A DNA stretch of 64,000 nucleotides from Methylocystis sp. (GTDB taxonomy: Bacteria; Pseudomonadota; Alphaproteobacteria; Rhizobiales; Beijerinckiaceae): positions 1 to 64,000 of the forward strand of contig NZ_JAKFWS010000034.1 in assembly GCF_021731785.1 (NCBI RefSeq), in the 5' to 3' direction. The notes under the pieces were generated by a model. The model did not search any database. It saw nothing but the letters and a program-made list of their open reading frames with translations, and was not told the origin of the DNA. A program made the position numbers and the translations under genes. Positions 59,745-64,000 of the stretch are shown one piece after another. The stretch's first letter is position 1, and the number at the start of each line of letters is the position of its first letter.

Positions 59745-60221
59745 ATGGCTCCTCTTACGCTTGCTTTGTACCAGCCCGACATTCCACAGAACGCCGGGAC
59801 TATGCTGCGAACCTGCGCCTGCCTTGGCGTCGCTGCGGCGATTATCGGACCTGCAGGTTTTCCCACAAGCGACCGCGACTTCCGGCGCGCCGGCATGGAC
59901 TATCTCGATCACGTGACGATTGACCGACACGCGTCCTTCGCGGCCTTTCAAGCGTGGCGCGCCACATGCAGCCGGGCGGGCGAACCGCGTCGCTTGCTGC
60001 CGCTGTCAACGCGTGCGGACGTCTCCTATCTAGACTGCGCCTACCAGCAGGGCGACGTTCTGCTTGTCGGCCGTGAATCCGCCGGCGTGCCGGACGAGGT
60101 CCACGCCGCCGCCGATCTGGCGCTGCGCATTCCCATGCGCCAAGGCGTGCGCTCGCTCAACGTCGCCGTGGCCGCGGCGATGGCCCTGGGCGAGGCGCTG
60201 CGACAGTTGCGCGCGGTTTGA
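59745..60221 (+). CDS. trmL: tRNA (cytidine(34)-2'-O)-methyltransferase
   Basis: The 158-residue SPOUT-family enzyme methylates the wobble ribose of tRNA-Leu. It has LALYQPDIPQNAGTMLRTCACLGV, RAGMDYLDH, DVLLVGRESAGVPDEVHAAAD and IPMRQGVRSLNVAVAAAMALGEALRQ, the knotted SAM site. ATG 59745 matches the family start; the longer frame overlaps petA. It is divergent from petABC. Confidence 0.94.
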   Translation: MAPLTLALYQPDIPQNAGTMLRTCACLGVAAAIIGPAGFPTSDRDFRRAGMDYLDHVTIDRHASFAAFQAWRATCSRAGEPRRLLPLSTRADVSYLDCAYQQGDVLLVGRESAGVPDEVHAAADLALRIPMRQGVRSLNVAVAAAMALGEALRQLRAV

Positions 60222-60319
60222 TCATGTGCGCCGCCGCACAGCGCGCGACGAAATAACCCTCCAATTTGGAATTCATCGCGCGTCGTTAATGCGATGTTAA
60301 TGAATTTTGGGAGGGCGGC

Positions 60320-60991
60320 ATGACTCATCAGGCAATTCGCATCTCGCTCGCGCTTTGGGACCGGCTGCTCAAAGCTCTTAATGCGGCGTTGTTCACCGTC
60401 GTTCTCTGCATCGGGCTTTATGCGCTCGTGACCAATTTTTCGGAGGCGCGAGGCGCGGTCGGCAAGCTCTTCGCCAAATTCACCCAGATTGAAAGCTTCG
60501 AAGGGTTCAACGTGAAGGCGGCGTTCAAAGTCGATCAGATCGTCGAGTCGACGGAAATCTATCAGGCGCTGCCGGCGGAAATGAAAGACATCCTGCCCGA
60601 CGACATTCTGTCCCTGCGGCCGAGCTGGGTCGAACGGCTTCTCTATGTGGGCGATCAGGGCAAACAGTGCGACTTCGAATTCGCCGATCAGAAAATGACC
60701 GAGGCCTATAATACCGATCGGCATCTGGCGGCCGACGGGCTCATCTCGATGAAGGACTCGCGCGAGGTGAAGGCGCAGGTTCTCGAAGACATGCGCCAGG
60801 CGAAAGCGAGAAACCGTGAGTGGCCGAACGGCGAGCCGCGCTCCTGCTACGTCACCGAACTCACCGAGCGCGGCAGGAACGTCAAGACCGCGCTTGTGCA
60901 ATTCTTGCGCGCCGGCTTCGCGGCCGCGGCGGTCGCGCCGGCGGGGCGCCGTGACGGTTCGAAGATGAAAGTCGCGACTATTGCGCGATAG
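60320..60991 (+). CDS. hypothetical membrane-anchored protein
   Basis: The 223-residue protein has one membrane helix (ALNAALFTVVLCIGLYALVTNF) near the N-terminus and a soluble domain with two cysteines (GKQCDFEF, RSCYVTELTERG). The latter ELTERG is reminiscent of a winged-helix end. A GGGAGGG ribosome binding site precedes ATG 60320. No family is recognised. It lies between trmL and hemF. Confidence 0.75.
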   Translation: MTHQAIRISLALWDRLLKALNAALFTVVLCIGLYALVTNFSEARGAVGKLFAKFTQIESFEGFNVKAAFKVDQIVESTEIYQALPAEMKDILPDDILSLRPSWVERLLYVGDQGKQCDFEFADQKMTEAYNTDRHLAADGLISMKDSREVKAQVLEDMRQAKARNREWPNGEPRSCYVTELTERGRNVKTALVQFLRAGFAAAAVAPAGRRDGSKMKVATIAR

Positions 60992-61054
60992 CCGTCTTGT
61001 AAAATTGACAATGACCGGCGGCGGCTTGATGAAGCGGCGACGAAGGAGACCTCG

Positions 61055-61969
61055 ATGACCGCCGCGCAGGATCAGCTCGAAACCCGCAAGGACGCCTCGC
61101 GCGCATGGTTCGAGTCGCTGCAGTTACGCATCATCGCCGCTTTTGAGGCGCTGGAAGATCAGGCGCCTGGGCCGTTCGCGCCGGACGCAGAGGAACCGGC
61201 ACGGTTCGCGCTCACCGCCTGGAGCCGGACGGATCACAGCGGCGCGCCCGGCGGGGGCGGCCGCATGGGAATAATCAAGGGGCGCGTTTTCGAAAAGGCC
61301 GGCGTGCATTGCTCGACCGTGTTCGGGACCTTCGCGCCTGAATTCGCCAAGCAGATCCCGGGCGCGGCGGAAGACCCTCGCTTCTTCGCGACCGGCATCT
61401 CGCTGATCGCGCATCCTTGGAACCCAAATGTTCCCGCCGTGCATATGAACACGCGCTTCGTCGTGACGAGCAAGGCGTGGTTTGGCGGGGGCGCAGACCT
61501 GACGCCGGTGCTCGACGGTCGACGCACGCAGAACGATCCTGACACGGTCGCCTTTCACGCCGCGATGCGCGGCGCCTGCGAGCGCCATCCGGTCGCCGAC
61601 TATGCGCGCTTCAAGCAATGGTGCGACGAATATTTCTTTCTCGCCCACCGCAATGAGCCGCGCGGTATCGGCGGCATTTTTTATGACTATTTCAACAGCG
61701 CCGGAGACGCCGAAAACTCAGCATGGGACGCGGATTTCGCCTTCACGCGCAACGTCGGCGAAAGTTTTGTCGACATCTATCCCGAACTCGTGCGGCGCAA
61801 TTTCGCGAAGCCCTGGAGCGAATCGCAGCGCGACGAGCAGCTGGTGCGGCGCGGCCGCTATGTCGAATATAATCTGCTCTATGACCGCGGCACGATCTTC
61901 GGCTTGAAGACCGGCGGTAACGTCGACTCGATCCTCTCCTCGATGCCGCCGCTGGTGAAGTGGCCTTAA
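61055..61969 (+). CDS. hemF: oxygen-dependent coproporphyrinogen III oxidase
   Basis: The 304-residue enzyme decarboxylates coproporphyrinogen III in heme synthesis using oxygen. It has [91 protein letters not shown], and the signature [33 protein letters not shown]. An AAGGAG site precedes ATG 61055. Confidence 0.96.
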   Translation: MTAAQDQLETRKDASRAWFESLQLRIIAAFEALEDQAPGPFAPDAEEPARFALTAWSRTDHSGAPGGGGRMGIIKGRVFEKAGVHCSTVFGTFAPEFAKQIPGAAEDPRFFATGISLIAHPWNPNVPAVHMNTRFVVTSKAWFGGGADLTPVLDGRRTQNDPDTVAFHAAMRGACERHPVADYARFKQWCDEYFFLAHRNEPRGIGGIFYDYFNSAGDAENSAWDADFAFTRNVGESFVDIYPELVRRNFAKPWSESQRDEQLVRRGRYVEYNLLYDRGTIFGLKTGGNVDSILSSMPPLVKWP

Positions 61970-61993
61970 GCGCCTCTCATCGATAACAGTCGC

Positions 61994-62099
61994 GTCATGC
62001 CCGCGCTTGTCGCGGGCATCCACGCGGCGCCGCTGCGGCTTCCTTGCAGCACTCATGGAATGTCACGGCGTGGATGGCCGGGACAAGCCCGGCCATGAC
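61994..62099. repeat. REP-like double hairpin repeat, second copy
   Basis: GCCCGCG-N5-CGCGGGC is followed by a spacer with ACTCATGGAATGTCACGG and then GGCCGGG-N5-CCCGGCC, inside GTCATG/CATGAC. It is the mirrored counterpart of the repeat at 52675-52758. It may terminate hemF and the convergent gtrA-like gene. Confidence 0.75.
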
Positions 62100-62112
62100 G
62101 TCGCTGAGCGCC

Positions 62113-62487
62113 TCACCCGAACGTCCACCGCCTGTTCAGCGCGAAGGTCGCGAACATGGCGGCGACCGTCGTGACAATCTGTGCCGGCAGATAGGGCGCG
62201 CCCCAGCGATCGACGAATAGACTCATCAACGCATAAGTGACGCAAAAGCCCGCGAAGGCGACGAGCGCAAAGCGCCATGTCGCCTCGGCATGCGGCCTCT
62301 CGCTCGCGAAGACATGGCGTCGGTTGAGGATATAGGCGATGACCCCGCCGACGACATAGCCGCAGAGCGTCGCCGGCACGGGGCGCCAGCCCGCGGCTTC
62401 GACCAACGCGATCAGAACGGCGTAATGCGCGAGCGTCGCGACGGCACCGACCGAAGCGTACGCCGCAAGCTGGCGCGTCGTCGACAT
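62113..62487 (-). CDS. GtrA family protein
   Basis: The 124-residue protein has four membrane helices and the GtrA pattern (RQLAAYASVGAVATLAHYAVLIALVEAAG, VPATLCGYVVGGVIAYILNRRHVF, FALNRRWTF). GtrA proteins translocate undecaprenyl-linked sugars. It ends two bases after the cytochrome gene upstream, so they share a transcript. Confidence 0.88.
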   Translation of the reverse strand: MSTTRQLAAYASVGAVATLAHYAVLIALVEAAGWRPVPATLCGYVVGGVIAYILNRRHVFASERPHAEATWRFALVAFAGFCVTYALMSLFVDRWGAPYLPAQIVTTVAAMFATFALNRRWTFG

Positions 62488-62489
62488 AT

Positions 62490-62789
62490 TCAGCGCGGCA
62501 TCGCGGCGTAATGACGGGCGATCTCCCGCATCTCGGCTTCGGACAGCTGGCGGCTCATGTAGCGCATCTCCTCATGCGGCCTCCTGCCGGAACGAAACGC
62601 CTTGATCTGGTTGAATAGATAGAGCTCATGCTGTCCGGCGAGATGCGGTACGTCGGCGCTTTTGGCGATCCCGTCCGCGCCATGGCAGGCCGCGCATTGG
62701 ACGATGACGTCGGAAAGGTCGCCAGCGTGACCGCCCGATGCGTAAAGCAGGCAAAGAAAGCAGATCGGCAAGTGGATGATGATGCGCAT
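62490..62789 (-). CDS. small cytochrome c (c553/c4-like)
   Basis: The 99-residue periplasmic protein has a signal peptide (IIIHLPICFLCLLYASGGHA), a single CAACH heme site (VQCAACHGADGI) and the pattern PHLAGQHELYLFNQIKAFRSGRRPHEEMRYMSRQLSEAEM with probable axial Met. It resembles half of a diheme cytochrome c4 or a c553. Its electron partner is unknown. Confidence 0.9.
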   Translation of the reverse strand: MRIIIHLPICFLCLLYASGGHAGDLSDVIVQCAACHGADGIAKSADVPHLAGQHELYLFNQIKAFRSGRRPHEEMRYMSRQLSEAEMREIARHYAAMPR

Positions 62790-62889
62790 AGACGCCCTAT
62801 GGCCGAGATGAAAGAGGACCGATGATAGCGCAAATCCGCCGCAAAACGATCATAGCTACCAGCCAGGAGCTCATTCGAACGAAGGCGCC

Positions 62890-63438
62890 ATGACTTATCC
62901 GCCTGCGTCTGCGGTTGAAGTTATCGATTTTTGGCGCGAGGCCGGACCTAACCTCTGGTTCGCAAAAAATGTCGAATTCGACCAACGCTTCCACGACCGC
63001 TTCCTCCACCTGCACGACGACGCCGCGCGCGGCGGGCTTCGCCATTGGCTTGAGACAAGCGCGGGCGCGCTGGCGCTCGTGCTGCTGTTGGATCAGTTTC
63101 CGCGCAACGCCTTCCGCGACACTCCGAGAATGTACGCAACCGATGAGTTCGCGCGCGAAATTGCCGCAAAGGCGATTGACACCGGCTTTGACTGCGATGT
63201 CGAGCCGCAATTGCAGGGCTTTTTCTACCTGCCGTTCGGCCATTCGGAGAGTCTTTCCGACCAGGAGCGCGCCGTGACGCTCGCGACACGGCTTGGCGGG
63301 CCATTTCTCTCCCACGCTGAAGGCCATCGCGATATCATTCGCCGCTTCGGGCGTTTTCCGCATCGCAATCCGATTCTCGGGCGCGAGTCGGCGGAAGAGG
63401 AGCGCCGGTTTCTCGAGGAGGGCGGTTACACCGGCTAA
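62890..63438 (+). CDS. DUF924 family protein
   Basis: The 182-residue protein matches DUF924 (TPR-like): VIDFWREAGPNLWFAKNVEFDQRFHDRF, LVLLLDQFPRNAFRDTPRMYATDEFARE, FFYLPFGHSE and HRDIIRRFGRFPHRNPILGRES. Function is unknown. It is a single gene. Confidence 0.9.
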   Translation: MTYPPASAVEVIDFWREAGPNLWFAKNVEFDQRFHDRFLHLHDDAARGGLRHWLETSAGALALVLLLDQFPRNAFRDTPRMYATDEFAREIAAKAIDTGFDCDVEPQLQGFFYLPFGHSESLSDQERAVTLATRLGGPFLSHAEGHRDIIRRFGRFPHRNPILGRESAEEERRFLEEGGYTG

Positions 63439-63583
63439 CGGCGGCGCAGCCGCCGCGCCTCTTCACATCACCGTCATTCTCGTCTAGACAGGCGGCGACT
63501 TTCGAGCCGGGCGCGCCCCGCTCGCCGCCCGCATACCGTTCAGCCGATAGAATGACGGGCAAGTTCGGGACGCGTTCCGGTCC

Positions 63584-63609
63584 AAGGGCCGGACTCGCGG
63601 CCCTTTTTT
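63584..63609 (+). terminator. Rho-independent terminator
   Basis: AAGGGCC (63584-63590) pairs with GGCCCTT (63599-63605), and the loop GGACTCGC is followed by a TTTTTT run to 63609. It lies about 150 bases past the DUF924 stop; it may also end an unseen short RNA starting in between. Confidence 0.65.
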
Positions 63610-63667
63610 ATGCGCGGTCCCCTCCCGCGCGGGGATGCGCCGGAGTGAAAAGACGAAGGGGTTTCGT

Positions 63668-63776
63668 CATCCTGAAGAGGCGGCGCAGCCGCCGTCTCGA
63701 AGGACGAGGAAACCGCTGGACAAATCTCGCCCTCCTGCTTCGAGACGCGCCTACGGCGATCCTTAGCATGAGGGCA
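63668..63776. repeat. imperfect inverted intergenic repeat
   Basis: TCATCCTGAAGAGGCGGCGC and CGTCTCGAAGGA on the left find inverted counterparts CTTCGAGACGCG and GATCCTTAGCATGAGG on the right. The type is frequent in Methylocystis-like and Bradyrhizobium-like genomes, as far as I recall. No coding role. Confidence 0.6.
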
Positions 63777-63812
63777 AAAGAGCGCTGACGAGCGGATGAC
63801 AACTGAGGCGGC

Positions 63813-64000
63813 ATGCCGAAAAGAACCGACATTTCCACGATCTTGATCATCGGCGCCGGCCCGATCGTCATCGGCCAGGCCTGTGAATTCGATTATTCCG
63901 GCACCCAGGCCTGCAAGGCGCTGAAGGCGGAGGGCTACCGGATCGTTCTCGTCAACTCCAATCCGGCGACGATCATGACCGATCCGGAGATGGCGGATCG
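63813..64000 (+). CDS. carB: carbamoyl-phosphate synthase large subunit, 5' part
   Basis: The first 62 residues ([63 protein letters not shown] region) are the N-terminal ATP-grasp start of CarB, which makes carbamoyl phosphate for arginine and pyrimidines. GAGG precedes ATG 63813. The gene runs past the window end. carA is not adjacent on this side. Confidence 0.96.
   Translation, partial: MPKRTDISTILIIGAGPIVIGQACEFDYSGTQACKALKAEGYRIVLVNSNPATIMTDPEMAD

Larger units (their letters stand above)
63439..63812. other. intergenic gap with terminator and repeat
   Basis: This 374-base gap contains the terminator at 63584-63609 and a repeat from 63668 to about 63776. Its first part (63439-63583) shows no gene. 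The leader of carB may begin near 63777. Confidence 0.5.

Noticed and set aside
1-64000. CRISPR array
   Set aside because: No set of regularly spaced identical repeats was seen; the repeats present are hairpins, att sites or arm sites.
1-64000. rRNA operon or methane/methanol oxidation genes
   Set aside because: None is visible, so the methanotroph host is only an impression.

Overview
The window looks like chromosome of a GC-rich alphaproteobacterium of the order Hyphomicrobiales. The evidence is a set of mitochondrial-like genes (NDUFS4-like, COQ9-like and NDUFAF5-like proteins, a Rieske/cyt b/cyt c1 operon), a double cold-shock-domain protein, a phasin, and GGAAC-type general-stress promoters. 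A hopanoid-type class III aminotransferase and the style of the intergenic repeats suggest a methanotroph of the Methylocystis/Methylosinus kind. That last step is an impression; no methane or methanol oxidation gene lies here.

Housekeeping region 1-18.7 kb: an arfB tail broken by an in-frame amber codon, a pncC (CinA C-terminal domain) gene with a disturbed translation start, a RatA-like lipid-binding gene, lipA, a small stress-type membrane protein, dnaE, a phasin, a DD-carboxypeptidase with a SPOR domain, VWA and DnaJ genes, a DUF2478 gene, an amino-acid-binding protein, metC, a NUDIX-pit-DUF47 operon, a DUF2865 gene, two tRNA-Arg genes and an NDUFS4-like gene.

Element 1 (18,701-26,741) is an 8.0-kb island in the 3' end of tRNA-Pro(TGG), bounded by perfect 17-bp direct repeats. 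It encodes a tyrosine integrase, an AlpA-like protein, a TOPRIM primase, a P4/D5-type helicase and a Nu1-like small terminase, plus unknown proteins. It has no large terminase, capsid or tail gene. It carries paired arm-type sites at both ends, two tandem operator palindromes, and a 21-bp inverted repeat of ATGACGC units that could be a replication origin. This is the layout of a phage satellite, and it is the most interesting system in the window.

Region 26.8-38.6 kb is chromosomal: DUF192, double cold-shock protein, class III aminotransferase, ilvE divergent from a marR/response regulator/histidine kinase operon, COQ9-like, proC and ybjN, an L,D-transpeptidase, an NDUFAF5-like methyltransferase, a chagasin-type inhibitor, and an isoprenylcysteine-methyltransferase-like gene that loses its 5' part where an IS110 transposase fragment begins.

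Element 2 (about 38,656-51,040) is the rest of an integrative conjugative element: a complete, tightly overlapping trbBCDEJ-trbK-LFGI mating-pore operon, DUF2274, an AlpA-like regulator and an integrase beside the 3' end of guaA. There is no coupling protein or relaxase, so it looks collapsed.

Region 51-64 kb is chromosomal again: guaA, an RNA m5C methyltransferase, glpX and hom, the petABC operon, trmL, hemF, a GtrA-like gene, a small cytochrome c, DUF924 and the start of carB. Mosaic hairpin repeats occupy several intergenic gaps.
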